Below, one piece after another: positions 8,034-16,670 of a stretch of DNA of 63,342 nt. Under the pieces are notes generated by a model. The model did no database searches. It had not been told where the DNA came from and was given only the letters and a program-made list of their open reading frames with translations. The stretch is from Pacificoceanicola onchidii (GTDB lineage Bacteria; Pseudomonadota; Alphaproteobacteria; Rhodobacterales; Rhodobacteraceae). A program made the position numbers and the translations under genes. The stretch is taken from contig NZ_SRXY01000013.1 of the NCBI RefSeq assembly GCF_004804335.1, positions 1 to 63,342 of the forward strand, read 5' to 3'. Position 1 is the first letter of the stretch, and every line of letters begins with the position of its first letter.

Positions 8034-8810
8034 ATGTCCGAATCCGAAAACCTGATCACCGAACGCCGAGGCAGCGTACTGCGCCTGACGCTGAACCGTC
8101 CGGAGAAACGTAATGCCGTCAATGACGCGTTAATCCTGAAGCTGACCGAAGCATTCGAGACAGCATCCAAGGATCCGGATATTCGGGCAATTGTCCTGAC
8201 CGGGGCAGGGGACAAGGCGTTTTGTTCAGGCGCGGATCTGGGCGGCGGTGTTTTCGATTTTGACTACTCGGAGCCGATTTCGAACTACGCCAACATGCTG
8301 CGCGCGGCCCGTCGCTCTACGGTACCGGTCATTGGCCGGATCAATGGGTTTTGCCTGGCGGGCGGCATGGGTCTGCTGGCGGTTTGTGACATGGCTGTCG
8401 CGTCCTCGTCAGCGAAGTTTGGCTTGCCCGAAGTCAAAGTTGGCCTCTTCCCGATGCAGGTCGCCGCACTTCTGCAAAGCCTGATCCCCGCACGGACCTT
8501 TGCCGAGATGTGTTACACTGGCGAGATGATGAGCGCCGAAGACGCGCTTGCCTGCAATTTGGTAAATTACGTTGCCGCGCCAGAAGAGCTGGACGCCAAA
8601 ACGGACTGGTTGGTCGAGCGGGTCACGTCAAAATCCCCGACGGCCATCCGGCGCGGGAAATACGCGCTTTCGGCGACGTCGGGTATGAGTTTCGAACAGG
8701 CGATCAGCTTTTTGGAAAGCCAGATCGGGCTGATGCCGATGACCGAAGACGCGAAGGAAGGGATTACTGCCTTTGGCGAGAAACGCGCCCCGAACTGGAC
8801 GGGCAAGTAA
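8034..8810 (+). CDS. Enoyl-CoA hydratase/isomerase family protein
   Basis: Crotonase-fold protein of 258 residues, first gene of a three-gene operon. The start at 8034 has GGGAGG six bases upstream; an in-frame ATG at 8022 is less well placed. The oxyanion-hole segments GDKAFCSGADLGG and NGFCLAGGMGLLAVCDMA are present. The first catalytic glutamate of true hydratases (GGGFE type) is replaced by glycine, while the second is kept (GLPEVKVGLFP). This pattern fits an isomerase or atypical crotonase better than a standard hydratase. Next to an acyl-CoA dehydrogenase and an APH-type kinase, it probably serves hydroxyacyl-CoA breakdown. Confidence 0.85.
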   Translation: MSESENLITERRGSVLRLTLNRPEKRNAVNDALILKLTEAFETASKDPDIRAIVLTGAGDKAFCSGADLGGGVFDFDYSEPISNYANMLRAARRSTVPVIGRINGFCLAGGMGLLAVCDMAVASSSAKFGLPEVKVGLFPMQVAALLQSLIPARTFAEMCYTGEMMSAEDALACNLVNYVAAPEELDAKTDWLVERVTSKSPTAIRRGKYALSATSGMSFEQAISFLESQIGLMPMTEDAKEGITAFGEKRAPNWTGK

Positions 8811-8813
8811 GCC

Positions 8814-10022
8814 ATGGACTTTTCAATCACGCCCCGCGTCGAAGATTTCCGATCTCGTATCGCCCGTTTTGTCGATGAAGAGATCCTGCCGTTGGAAGCG
8901 GATCGGGACACGTACGATCTTCATGAAAACATTCGCAAGGACGTTCTGAACGGGCTGCGAGACAAGGCAAAGGCAGAGGGGCTTTGGTGCCTGCAATTGC
9001 AAAAGGAAACCGGCGGGCAGGCGCTTGGTCTGCAGGGGATGGCGGTTTGCTATGAGGAAATGAACCGGTCGATCTTTGGCCCGGTCGTCTTCAACGCCGC
9101 AGCTCCCGACGATGGCAATATGCAGGTTCTGGAAAAGGTTGGCACCGCGGAACAGAAGGAGGAATGGCTTCAACCCATTGTGCGCGGGGAGGTGCAGTCC
9201 GCCTTTGCCATGACGGAGCCCGCGCCGGGTTCAGGGTCCGATCCTGGCGGCATGATGCTGACCAAGGCTACGCGCACAAACAGCGGCTATGTCATTCGCG
9301 GGCGCAAATGGTTCATCACCGGGGCGGAAGAGAGCGATCACTTCATCCTTATTGCGCGCACCTCGGATGATCCGCGCAAGGGTCTTTCCGCTTTTTTGCA
9401 TCGGCGTGACACGCCCGGCTTTCGTATTGAACGGCGGATACCGATCATGGGGCCCGAAGAGCACGGAGGGCATTGTGAGGTTGTCTACGAGGATATGGAA
9501 ATCCCGGCCGAGAACCTGCTCATGGAGGAGGGAGATGGTCTCAAGCTGACGCAAATTCGCCTTGGCCCTGCGCGCCTTACCCACTGTATGCGTTGGCTTG
9601 GTCTCGCCAAACGCTGTGTCGAGATAGCGGACGATTATGCGCAAAACCGCTTTGCCTTTGGCGAGCGCCTGTCTAAGCGCGAGAGCGTGCAGATGATGAT
9701 GGGCGATATTGCCATGCAGATCGAAATCGGTCGGCTTTTGGTGATGAAGGCTGCGTGGGAACTGGATCGCGGCAACTTTGCGCGCAAGGAAGTTTCCATG
9801 GCCAAGGTCCACGTGGCGAATGTGCTTCACAAGGCCGCGGATGTGGCGATCCAAATCAATGGCGCGCGCGGGTATTCCAAGGATACGCCTTTGGAGTGGA
9901 TCTACCGCTATGCCCGTCAAGCGCGGCTCGTCGACGGCGCGGATGAGGTGCACAAGATGATCCTGCATCGCAACGTTGAAAAAGAGGGCAGGGGGTTTTG
10001 GCAGTGGGATGTCGGTGCATGA
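8814..10022 (+). CDS. Acyl-CoA dehydrogenase family protein (ACAD10/11-like)
   Basis: FAD-dependent acyl-CoA dehydrogenase of 402 residues, three bases after the crotonase gene. Typical motifs are FAMTEPAPGSGSDPGGM (about residues 131-147), KWFITGAEE, and the C-terminal INGARGYSKDTPLEW and RLVDGADEVHKM. The last has Asp where classical family members use Glu, as in the ACAD10/11 branch. Its TGA overlaps the start of an aminoglycoside-phosphotransferase-like kinase. In ACAD10/11 and the bacterial levulinate pathway such a pair phosphorylates a 4-hydroxyacyl-CoA and then eliminates phosphate. That assignment here is inference from fold and gene pairing. Confidence 0.88.
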   Translation: MDFSITPRVEDFRSRIARFVDEEILPLEADRDTYDLHENIRKDVLNGLRDKAKAEGLWCLQLQKETGGQALGLQGMAVCYEEMNRSIFGPVVFNAAAPDDGNMQVLEKVGTAEQKEEWLQPIVRGEVQSAFAMTEPAPGSGSDPGGMMLTKATRTNSGYVIRGRKWFITGAEESDHFILIARTSDDPRKGLSAFLHRRDTPGFRIERRIPIMGPEEHGGHCEVVYEDMEIPAENLLMEEGDGLKLTQIRLGPARLTHCMRWLGLAKRCVEIADDYAQNRFAFGERLSKRESVQMMMGDIAMQIEIGRLLVMKAAWELDRGNFARKEVSMAKVHVANVLHKAADVAIQINGARGYSKDTPLEWIYRYARQARLVDGADEVHKMILHRNVEKEGRGFWQWDVGA

Positions 10023-11023
10023 ATGCCGATTTTGACCCGGCACGGCTGGAAGGCTTCCTGGCCGAGTTTTTCGGTGATGCTCCGCTTGCTTTGGAGCGTG
10101 TTGAGGGCGGTCAATCGAACCCGACCTACTTCGTCACACATGGCACGCGCCGTATGGTTTTGCGCAAGCAGCCGGATGGTCCGATCTTGCGCGGCGCTCA
10201 TGCGGTTGACCGAGAGTATCGTGTGCTGTCCGCACTGCACCCAGCAGATGTTCCGGTTCCGCGCCCCATCTCATTTTGCAGTGACCCGGAAGTGATCGGG
10301 ACACCTTTTTACCTGATGGAACGTGTCGATGGCCGGGTGTTTGCCGATGGTGCGTTGGCAGACGCGGACCCCTCCGAGCGCCACGCCCTTTGGATGGGTC
10401 TTGCCGATGCTCTGGCAAAACTGCACGCAGTCAATCCGGAGGAAGTGGGTCTCGGAAATTTCGGACGGCCCGGAAATTATTTTGAACGGCAGATCGCACG
10501 ATGGTCCCGGCAATGGCATGAGAGCACGCATCCGCCGATCCCGGAACTGGACTGCCTCGCAGAGTGGTTGGTGGATAATCAGCCGGATGATGATGCGCTT
10601 GTGAGCATTGCACATGGCGATTACCGCATGGGGAATGTGCTCTTTCATCCGACAGAGCCGCGCGTGGTGGCCATTCTGGATTGGGAACTGTCCACGCTTG
10701 GGCACCCGCTTGCGGATCTTGGATACTGCTGCATGGCGTGGCACACGGCACCGGAGGAATACGGTGGCCTGCTTGGTCTTGACTATCCGTCGCTGAACCT
10801 TCCCGAAGAGGCTGAGTTTGTCGGGCGGTATATGGCGAAGAGCCGAAGCGGGTCGGCTTTGACGGCGTTCCACAAGGCATTCGCGCTGTTTCGGTTCGCC
10901 GTGATTTGGGTCGGAATCGCGGACCGCGTAAAGGCGGGGACAGCCGCTGGCACGGAGTCGCCCGCGGGCATGGCAGAGAGGTTCGCGCGTCGGGGATTGG
11001 AAGTTATTGAAGCAAAACACTAA
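10019..11023 (+). CDS. Aminoglycoside-phosphotransferase-fold kinase (LvaA/ACAD10-like)
   Basis: Protein-kinase-like small-molecule kinase of 334 residues. The catalytic loop HGDYRMGNVLF (about residues 196-206) and metal-binding ILDWELSTLGHPLADL are intact; the N-terminal lobe has VEGGQSNPTYFV and VLRKQP. The ATG at 10019 overlaps the dehydrogenase stop (ATGA), giving strong translational coupling. With the crotonase and dehydrogenase it resembles the module that phosphorylates and dehydrates 4-hydroxyacyl-CoAs. Antibiotic resistance is unlikely, because resistance enzymes do not occur in acyl-CoA operons. The substrate chain length is unknown. Confidence 0.85.
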   Translation: MNADFDPARLEGFLAEFFGDAPLALERVEGGQSNPTYFVTHGTRRMVLRKQPDGPILRGAHAVDREYRVLSALHPADVPVPRPISFCSDPEVIGTPFYLMERVDGRVFADGALADADPSERHALWMGLADALAKLHAVNPEEVGLGNFGRPGNYFERQIARWSRQWHESTHPPIPELDCLAEWLVDNQPDDDALVSIAHGDYRMGNVLFHPTEPRVVAILDWELSTLGHPLADLGYCCMAWHTAPEEYGGLLGLDYPSLNLPEEAEFVGRYMAKSRSGSALTAFHKAFALFRFAVIWVGIADRVKAGTAAGTESPAGMAERFARRGLEVIEAKH

Positions 11024-11111
11024 AGTGGGGCAGGGGAGACGCGTGTGTATTCCGCAGATTCCTCGTTCTCTCCTTACGGCGGGTTGCGGAGATATTTTGA
11101 TCTGGTAAATT

Positions 11112-11131
11112 ACCTCTAGTCTCTAGAGGGT
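11112..11131. promoter_or_regulatory. MerR-type operator upstream of merR
   Basis: CCTCTAG-TCT-CTAGAGG (11113-11129) is a perfect inverted repeat of the ZntR/PbrR type, ending six bases before the merR start codon. A candidate promoter TTGCGG (11084-11089) and TAAATT (11106-11111), 16 bp apart, precedes it, so binding would probably repress merR. Confidence 0.7.
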
Positions 11132-11136
11132 TTGAC

Positions 11137-11574
11137 ATGTCCTATTCCATTGGCCAGCTTTCCAAGAAAACTGGCGTCAAGGTGCCAACCATCCGTTACT
11201 ATGAACAGGTGGGACTTCTGCCAGAAGCGCCGCGAAATGCGGGCAATCAGCGGCGGTACGAGAATGCGCATCTGGAGCGGTTACGTTTTATCCGTCATGC
11301 GCGCGAGCTTGGTTTCGAGATGGAAGACATTCGGGCTTTGCTGACCATGTCCGAAAAACCACAAGACAGCTGCCATGCGGCAGACAGCATTGCGCGCGAT
11401 CACTTGGCATCAATACGGGAACGGATTGCGCAGCTTCAGATTTTGGAGCGGGAGCTGGAGCGCATGGTCGACGAATGCGCCCATGGTCGGGTGTGTGATT
11501 GCCGTGTGATCGAGGTGCTGGCCGATCACGCGGAATGCCGCACAGACCATGGCAAAGTCAGTTTGCCGGGCTGA
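11137..11574 (+). CDS. MerR-family heavy-metal regulator (ZntR/PbrR/CadR-like)
   Basis: Metal-sensing activator of 145 residues. The winged helix-turn-helix is YSIGQLSKKTGVKVPTIRYY (residues 3-22), followed by a long dimerisation helix. The metal site is marked by Cys in QDSCHAAD (about residue 79) and the cysteine-rich loop CAHGRVCDCRVIEVL (about 117-131), spaced as in divalent-metal sensors. It converges with the P-type ATPase gene, their 3' ends overlapping by 17 bp, yet both genes carry the same CTCTAG/CTAGAG operator. It should repress itself and activate the ATPase from the 19-bp-spaced promoter at 13842-13872. Zn, Cd or Pb is the likely signal. Confidence 0.88.
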   Translation: MSYSIGQLSKKTGVKVPTIRYYEQVGLLPEAPRNAGNQRRYENAHLERLRFIRHARELGFEMEDIRALLTMSEKPQDSCHAADSIARDHLASIRERIAQLQILERELERMVDECAHGRVCDCRVIEVLADHAECRTDHGKVSLPG

Positions 11575-13807
11575 CCTGCAACGATTTTCGCTCAACGCGC
11601 GGCTTGTCCGCGCGGGGCGGCTTTCCCAATGCGCCCAGCAAACGCATTGCGTTGAGCGTGACCAGAACCGTCGCACCCGTGTCCGCGAGAACAGCCATCC
11701 AAAGGCCGGACAGGCCCGTGACGGTTGTGACAAGGAAGATCGCCTTCAGCCCAAGCGCAAGGGCCACGTTCTGACGTACCGTTTTCATGGTTCGCCGGGC
11801 TAATCCGGTCAGTCGCGCAACGTCCCGAATGTCGTTCCGCATCAACGCGGCGTCCGCGGCTTCCAACGCCACATCTGTGCCGGATCCAATTGCAACGCCG
11901 ACCTGCGCCTGGGCAAGGGCAGGGGCGTCATTGACGCCATCGCCAACCATCATGACTGTCTCATGCTGGGCACGCTCGGCAATTCGGGCGGATTTGTGTT
12001 CTGGGAGCATTTCAGCCTCGGCCGTCAGGCCAAGACGCGCAGCAATGGCAGTGGCGGCGCGGCGGTTGTCACCGGTCATCATGACCGCGCCAATTTCCTG
12101 CTCGGCAAGGGCTTGGACGCCCGCGGCGCTTTCCGATCGAGGCTCGTCACGCAGGGCAATGAGACCAAGAACGTCCGTGCCGAGCAGCACAACAGCCAGC
12201 GTACATCCTTGGTCTTCCAGGGCGGCAATCCAGGTTTGTGCGTCCTCGGGCAGGGGGACACGCTCTGCCGCATACTTCGGCGCGCCAATGAAAAGCGGTT
12301 TGCCCCCTGCCGTGGCTTCCATGCCTTTGCCCGGAACGATTTGCGGGTTTTCGACGGCAACAGCCGATGCGCCCTCTGACCTCGCGTGGGCGCAGATTGC
12401 GGCGGCCAGCGGATGGGATGAGCTTTGCTCCAATCCCAAGGCCAACCCAAGCAACGCAGAGTTGCTTCCGGAAAACGCGATAACGTCGGTCACTCGCGGC
12501 GCGCCTTCTGTGAGCGTGCCGGTCTTGTCAAAGACCACGGTTCTGACCTGCGCGATATCTTCCATGACCGCGCCACCCTTGATCAGGATGCCATGTCGCG
12601 CGCCGGCTGCCAGCGAAGCCGCGATGGCGGCCGGAACGGATATGACCAGGGCACAAGGACAGCCGATCAACAAAAGCGCAAGCGCGCGGTACGTCCATGT
12701 TGCCCAATCAGCCCCGGCCAACAAAGGTGGTAGGATCGCGACAGCGAGCGCCAAGGCCAGGACAATCGGCATGTACACTTTGGAGAATCGTTCGATGAAC
12801 CGTTCTGTAGGTGCCTTGGCGTCTTGTGCGTTTTCCACCATCGCGATGATGCGCGAGATCGTGTTGTCCTCTGCGGGTTTCGTGACAGTGACGGTCAGCG
12901 CGGCGTCGTGATTGACCGATCCGGCAAAGACGTCTTCTCCGACGGATTTCGTCACGGGCAAGCTCTCCCCGGTGAGCGGGCTTTCGTCCAGGCTCGATGT
13001 TCCCGTTTCGATGGTGCCGTCGGCAGGCATCCTGTCGCCGGGGCGGACAAGGATACGCTGCCCCTGTTGCAGGCTCTCCGCAGGGACTTGGCGCGGCGTG
13101 TTCCCGTCAAGAAGCCAGGCGTCCTTTGGCAACAAAGCACCAAGCGCCTTGATGCCGGAGCGTGCCTTTTGCGCTGCCTGAGCTTCCAGAATTTCGCCCA
13201 AGGTAAAAAGCAGAACCACCAGTAAGGCTTCGAGCTGTTCGCCAATGATTACCGCACCGATGGCGGCAATCATCATGAGCATTTGAATAGTGAACACGGC
13301 ACCAAGCCGGGCCGCCATGACAGCGCGTTTGGCCACGGGGAAGATGGCAAACGACGCGATGGCGGTGAACACGACCGTATCGTGCCCCCCGAGCAAGTGA
13401 ACCACCGCAAAGCCCAGAACCGTGGCCAGGAGGCTTAGGCCAAGGTGGCGCACTTTGGGTATCGCCCACCAAGGTGTTTGGGCAGCGGAGCCTGCGTCAC
13501 GCGGGGCCACTCCGAACCCCAACTGCCGAACGGTTTGTTCAATCGTTGCAGTCGGGACGTCCCCCGTTTCAGCGGAGACGGTCAGTGTCTCATTTGCCAA
13601 AGAAACCTGCGCGGTAAGGGCGGCATCAATCCCTTCAACAGCGGTGATGATCGTGGCGGCACAGGCGGCGCAGTCCATGCCTTCGATCCGGAAAGCGTTG
13701 GTGTTTCCGGTGAGCTGCGCCGTTTGGCTTGCCCTTGGAGCGCTACCGCTGCAACACGCGCTGCCAACTGATGCATTTTGAGGTTTGGTCTCTTGGGCGC
13801 AGGCCAT
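11558..13807 (-). CDS. zntA: Zn/Cd/Pb-translocating P1B-type ATPase
   Basis: Metal-efflux ATPase of 749 residues in the inner membrane. The cysteine-bearing N-terminus is followed by one heavy-metal-associated domain (GMDCAAC, residues 43-49), a membrane region with the CPC motif (383-385), the phosphorylation site DKTGT (427-431), TGDN, and the hinge GDGVND (622-627). The last helices contain a conserved Lys and the Asp of LADTGATVLVTLNAMR, the hallmark of the divalent zinc group and not the copper group. The start at 13807 is 35 bases downstream of a MerR-type -10 element. Its regulator gene is convergent at the 3' end. Confidence 0.93.
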   Translation of the reverse strand: MACAQETKPQNASVGSACCSGSAPRASQTAQLTGNTNAFRIEGMDCAACAATIITAVEGIDAALTAQVSLANETLTVSAETGDVPTATIEQTVRQLGFGVAPRDAGSAAQTPWWAIPKVRHLGLSLLATVLGFAVVHLLGGHDTVVFTAIASFAIFPVAKRAVMAARLGAVFTIQMLMMIAAIGAVIIGEQLEALLVVLLFTLGEILEAQAAQKARSGIKALGALLPKDAWLLDGNTPRQVPAESLQQGQRILVRPGDRMPADGTIETGTSSLDESPLTGESLPVTKSVGEDVFAGSVNHDAALTVTVTKPAEDNTISRIIAMVENAQDAKAPTERFIERFSKVYMPIVLALALAVAILPPLLAGADWATWTYRALALLLIGCPCALVISVPAAIAASLAAGARHGILIKGGAVMEDIAQVRTVVFDKTGTLTEGAPRVTDVIAFSGSNSALLGLALGLEQSSSHPLAAAICAHARSEGASAVAVENPQIVPGKGMEATAGGKPLFIGAPKYAAERVPLPEDAQTWIAALEDQGCTLAVVLLGTDVLGLIALRDEPRSESAAGVQALAEQEIGAVMMTGDNRRAATAIAARLGLTAEAEMLPEHKSARIAERAQHETVMMVGDGVNDAPALAQAQVGVAIGSGTDVALEAADAALMRNDIRDVARLTGLARRTMKTVRQNVALALGLKAIFLVTTVTGLSGLWMAVLADTGATVLVTLNAMRLLGALGKPPRADKPRVERKSLQVSPAN

Positions 13808-13841
13808 TGTCGTACCGCTTTGCTCGACTTGATTCGCAATA

Positions 13842-13872
13842 GGAATACGACCTCTAGCGACTAGAGCATCAA
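13842..13872 (-). promoter_or_regulatory. MerR-controlled promoter of the metal ATPase
   Basis: On the minus strand TTGATG (13872-13867) and TATTCC (13847-13842) are separated by 19 bp, the long spacer of MerR-activated promoters. The inverted repeat CTCTAG-N3-CTAGAG lies in that spacer and matches the operator before merR. Confidence 0.85.
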
Positions 13873-13957
13873 GCAGTTTGTCATCGTGATGGCCGTTAAA
13901 CGCACCCTCAGCTGTGCTTTGCCTGCGCGTTCTGTTGTCACGCCACAGCCGGACGGA

Positions 13958-14974
13958 TCAACCCCCGGCAACACCCGCTTCGGCAAAGGTCGCCATGCCA
14001 TTGTGGCAGGCCAGAGCCCCGCGCAGAATGTTTAGCGCCAACGCGGCCCCTGACCCTTCGCCAAGGGCCATGTCGAGCGACAGGATCGGCTCTTTGCCCA
14101 TGGCGGTGCAAAGGCGTGTATGACCCGGTTCGCGGCTGGCATGGCCGATCAGGCAATGGTCGAGAAATGCAGGGCTTGCAGCAAAAAGGGGGGCAACCGC
14201 TGCGGTGCAGATGAAACCGTCAAGGATCACCGGGATCCGCGCCTGACGCGCTGCCAGCACCGCCCCGCAAATCGCGGCTTGTTCACGTCCCCCAACAGCG
14301 GCCAATTGGGCAAGACCTTTGGAATCGCCATGCAAAGCCACGCCTCTGGCGACAACGCGCGTTTTGAGCGCGACACCCTCCGCGTCCGAGCCGGTTCCCG
14401 TTCCAACCCAATCGGCGGCCTCTCCACCAAAGGCCGCATGCGCCAGCGCTGCGGCAACTGTCGAGTTGCCGATGCCCATCTCGCCAAGGATCAGTACACT
14501 GGCCTTCGGATCGACAGCCTCTGCGCCGCGCCGCATGGCATCCAGGCAGTCTTCCTCTGTCATGGCAGGGCCTTCGGTGAAGTCTGCCGTCGGCTTGTCG
14601 AGGTCGAGCGCGATCACCGAAAGCGCAGCGCCGGAGACGCCGCACAGCTGGTTGATCGCCGCGCCGCCTGACTGGAAGTTGGCAACCATCTGGGCTGTGA
14701 CTTCTTGGGGAAAGGGATTCACCCTTTGCGCACAGACCCCGTGATTTCCTGCAAAAACCAGCGCTTGCGCGTTGTCCAAGATCGGGTTCACCTGCCCTTG
14801 CCAACCTGCCACGAAGATCGCCAACTCTTCGAGACGGCCAAGCGAGCCCGGCGGTTTTGTGAGGGTCATCTGCCGCTCGGTTGCGGCATCGCGGGCCGCA
14901 TTATCAGGGGCAGTGAGTTTGGCAGCAGCGTCTGTGATCTGAGCAAAGCTGTGGAAAACCAAGGGGGTTGTCAT
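13958..14974 (-). CDS. cobT: Nicotinate-nucleotide:dimethylbenzimidazole phosphoribosyltransferase
   Basis: Makes alpha-ribazole phosphate for the lower ligand of cobalamin. It has 338 residues, the usual length. Family motifs are TKPPGSLGRLEELA (about 39-52), FAGNHGVCAQRVNPFPQ, LGEMGIGNSTVAAAL and GHASREPGHTRL. The C-terminal LGEGSGAALAL carries the catalytic glutamate. The start at 14974 overlaps the cobU stop by four bases, so the two are translationally coupled. This pair completes the nucleotide loop side of the pathway; cobalamin synthase (cobS) is not on this plasmid. Confidence 0.95.
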   Translation of the reverse strand: MTTPLVFHSFAQITDAAAKLTAPDNAARDAATERQMTLTKPPGSLGRLEELAIFVAGWQGQVNPILDNAQALVFAGNHGVCAQRVNPFPQEVTAQMVANFQSGGAAINQLCGVSGAALSVIALDLDKPTADFTEGPAMTEEDCLDAMRRGAEAVDPKASVLILGEMGIGNSTVAAALAHAAFGGEAADWVGTGTGSDAEGVALKTRVVARGVALHGDSKGLAQLAAVGGREQAAICGAVLAARQARIPVILDGFICTAAVAPLFAASPAFLDHCLIGHASREPGHTRLCTAMGKEPILSLDMALGEGSGAALALNILRGALACHNGMATFAEAGVAGG

Positions 14975-15483
14975 GAGGGTTTGACCTTGATTGGATAGCC
15001 TGAGACGCAGAGCCAGAGCTCGTCACAGGCGGTTGCGATCTGTTGGTTCATAAATCCGGCGGCATCGCGGAACTGACGTGCCAGTTTGTTCTCGGGAACG
15101 ATCCCTGCGCCCACCTCGTTGGTCACAAAGACAACGGGTGCGGACTGGGCAGCGAGGGCATCGGTCAGGCGGGCGGTTTCCTCTTCCCAGCAGCGTTCGG
15201 CAAACATCAGGTTTGACAGCCAGAGTGTCAGGCAATCCACGAGCCTTGGGGCCGAACCATCGCTGTCCTTCAGCGCCAGCGCGAGGTCCAGCGGTTCTGC
15301 GAGTGTGGTCCATTCCACCCCGCGGCGGCTTTGATGACGGGCGATGCGGTCGGCCATTTCGCCGTCATGCGCTTCGGCCGTGGCGATATAGATCGCGGGA
15401 ACACCAAGGCCGAGCGTCACGCGCTCTGCGTAGGTGCTCTTGCCGGATCGCGCGCCGCCTGTGATCAGTATCGACTTTCCCAT
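14971..15483 (-). CDS. cobU: Adenosylcobinamide kinase / adenosylcobinamide-phosphate guanylyltransferase
   Basis: Bifunctional enzyme that phosphorylates adenosylcobinamide and transfers GMP to it. The P-loop GGARSGKSTYAERV begins at residue 8. VVFVTNEVGAGIVPENKLARQFRD is the characteristic C-terminal segment. From ATG 15483 the protein is 170 residues, the normal size. An in-frame ATG at 15540, with AGGACGGG just upstream, would add 19 non-conserved residues, so the start is not fully certain. It is the first gene of cobU-cobT and diverges from cbiB. Confidence 0.92.
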   Translation of the reverse strand: MGKSILITGGARSGKSTYAERVTLGLGVPAIYIATAEAHDGEMADRIARHQSRRGVEWTTLAEPLDLALALKDSDGSAPRLVDCLTLWLSNLMFAERCWEEETARLTDALAAQSAPVVFVTNEVGAGIVPENKLARQFRDAAGFMNQQIATACDELWLCVSGYPIKVKPS

Positions 15484-15712
15484 GACCGCGTGACAAAGCA
15501 GAATCCGTTCAAAGAGGAAAGGGCCGATTGATCCTGTCATCCCGTCCTGTTTCGGCGTGCGTGGGCCACTCTGAAGCGCAAGTCGATTTCGCCTAGTGGC
15601 AGGGTAGGGGACTCGCCTGCCGGAGCTTGGGCTTTCTGGCGTGTTTACGGGCAAGGGTGGTCACCAAAATGGGTTTTGTGTTCGTGTTGCGGATTGAGAT
15701 CGGAGATGGCGC

Positions 15713-16654
15713 ATGAGTTTCGCCGCCATGATGTTACTTGGATGTGCTCTGGACAGCGTGATCGGCTGGCCGGATGGCCTGTTTCGCAGGATAGGGCATC
15801 CGGTGACATGGATCGGTGCTCTGATCGCCCGGCTCGAAGCGATGCTGAATACCGGGGGGCCAAGGCAAAGGCTATGGACCGGGGGCTTGGTGACGGTTCT
15901 GGTGGTTGGCGTGACAGGGGGCGTTGCTCTTGTTTTGCAGAGCGCATTGCCCAGTGGATGGCTTGGTGTGGTGCTGGGCGGGGTCTTGGCCTGGCCGCTG
16001 TTGGCCCTGCGCTCTATGCACGATCATGTGTTGGCGGTCGAGCGCCCGTTGGGGCAGGGGGATCTGGCAAGCGCGCGCACTGCGGTTTCGAGGATCGTGG
16101 GCCGTGACCCAAACCAACTGGACACCGCTGGCGTGGCGCGCAGTGCGTTAGAGAGCCTTGCAGAGAACACTTCGGATGGAATCATCGCGCCGGTATTCTG
16201 GGGCGCGGTGGCAGGCCTGCCCGGGATTGCCGCCTACAAGGCGATCAACACGCTGGATTCGATGATTGGCCATCGCAATGCGCGCTACGAGTGCTTTGGC
16301 AAGGTGGCCGCGCGGCTGGATGATCTGGTCAACCTGATCCCGGCACGTCTGACCGGTGTTCTGTTCGCCTTGGTTTCAAATCGACCGCACCGCGCGTTGT
16401 CCGTGATGCGCGCTGACGCAGGAAAACATCGCTCGCCCAACGCAGGATGGCCCGAAGGGGCGATGGCGGGGGCCTTGAATGTGCGCCTGTCAGGACCGCG
16501 CGTCTATGGCGCGCACCTCGCCAAGGAACCTTGGGTCAATGAAGGCGCGCCCGATCCCGGCGCGCCTGATCTGGGGTGCGGGTTGGGCCTCTATCGTCGG
16601 GCAATGGCGGGAATGGCCGCTCTGCTCGGGGTTTGCGTTTGCATAGGGTTTTAG
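15713..16654 (+). CDS. cbiB: Adenosylcobinamide-phosphate synthase (CbiB/CobD)
   Basis: Membrane enzyme attaching (R)-1-amino-2-propanol phosphate to adenosylcobyric acid. It has 313 residues with several hydrophobic segments. Signature segments include DSVIGWPDGLFRRIGHPVTW (13-32), SLAENTSDGIIAPVFWG and YKAINTLDSMIGHRN. The start at 15713 has GGAGATGG just upstream. It is the only plus-strand cobalamin gene here and converges with cobQ, 16 bp apart. Confidence 0.94.
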   Translation: MSFAAMMLLGCALDSVIGWPDGLFRRIGHPVTWIGALIARLEAMLNTGGPRQRLWTGGLVTVLVVGVTGGVALVLQSALPSGWLGVVLGGVLAWPLLALRSMHDHVLAVERPLGQGDLASARTAVSRIVGRDPNQLDTAGVARSALESLAENTSDGIIAPVFWGAVAGLPGIAAYKAINTLDSMIGHRNARYECFGKVAARLDDLVNLIPARLTGVLFALVSNRPHRALSVMRADAGKHRSPNAGWPEGAMAGALNVRLSGPRVYGAHLAKEPWVNEGAPDPGAPDLGCGLGLYRRAMAGMAALLGVCVCIGF

Positions 16655-16670
16655 AGCAGTCGGGTTTCGC

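Noticed and set aside
10019-11023. Aminoglycoside resistance gene
   Set aside because: The fold is APH-like, but gene context with an overlapping acyl-CoA dehydrogenase points to CoA metabolism.
15598-15621. Hairpin with CGAGTCCCCTACCCTGCCAC on the minus strand, resembling a tRNA 3' end or a B12 box before cobU
   Set aside because: The TTCGANTC loop and a paired T-stem are absent, the terminal triplet is CTA, and the other conserved cobalamin-aptamer elements are missing.
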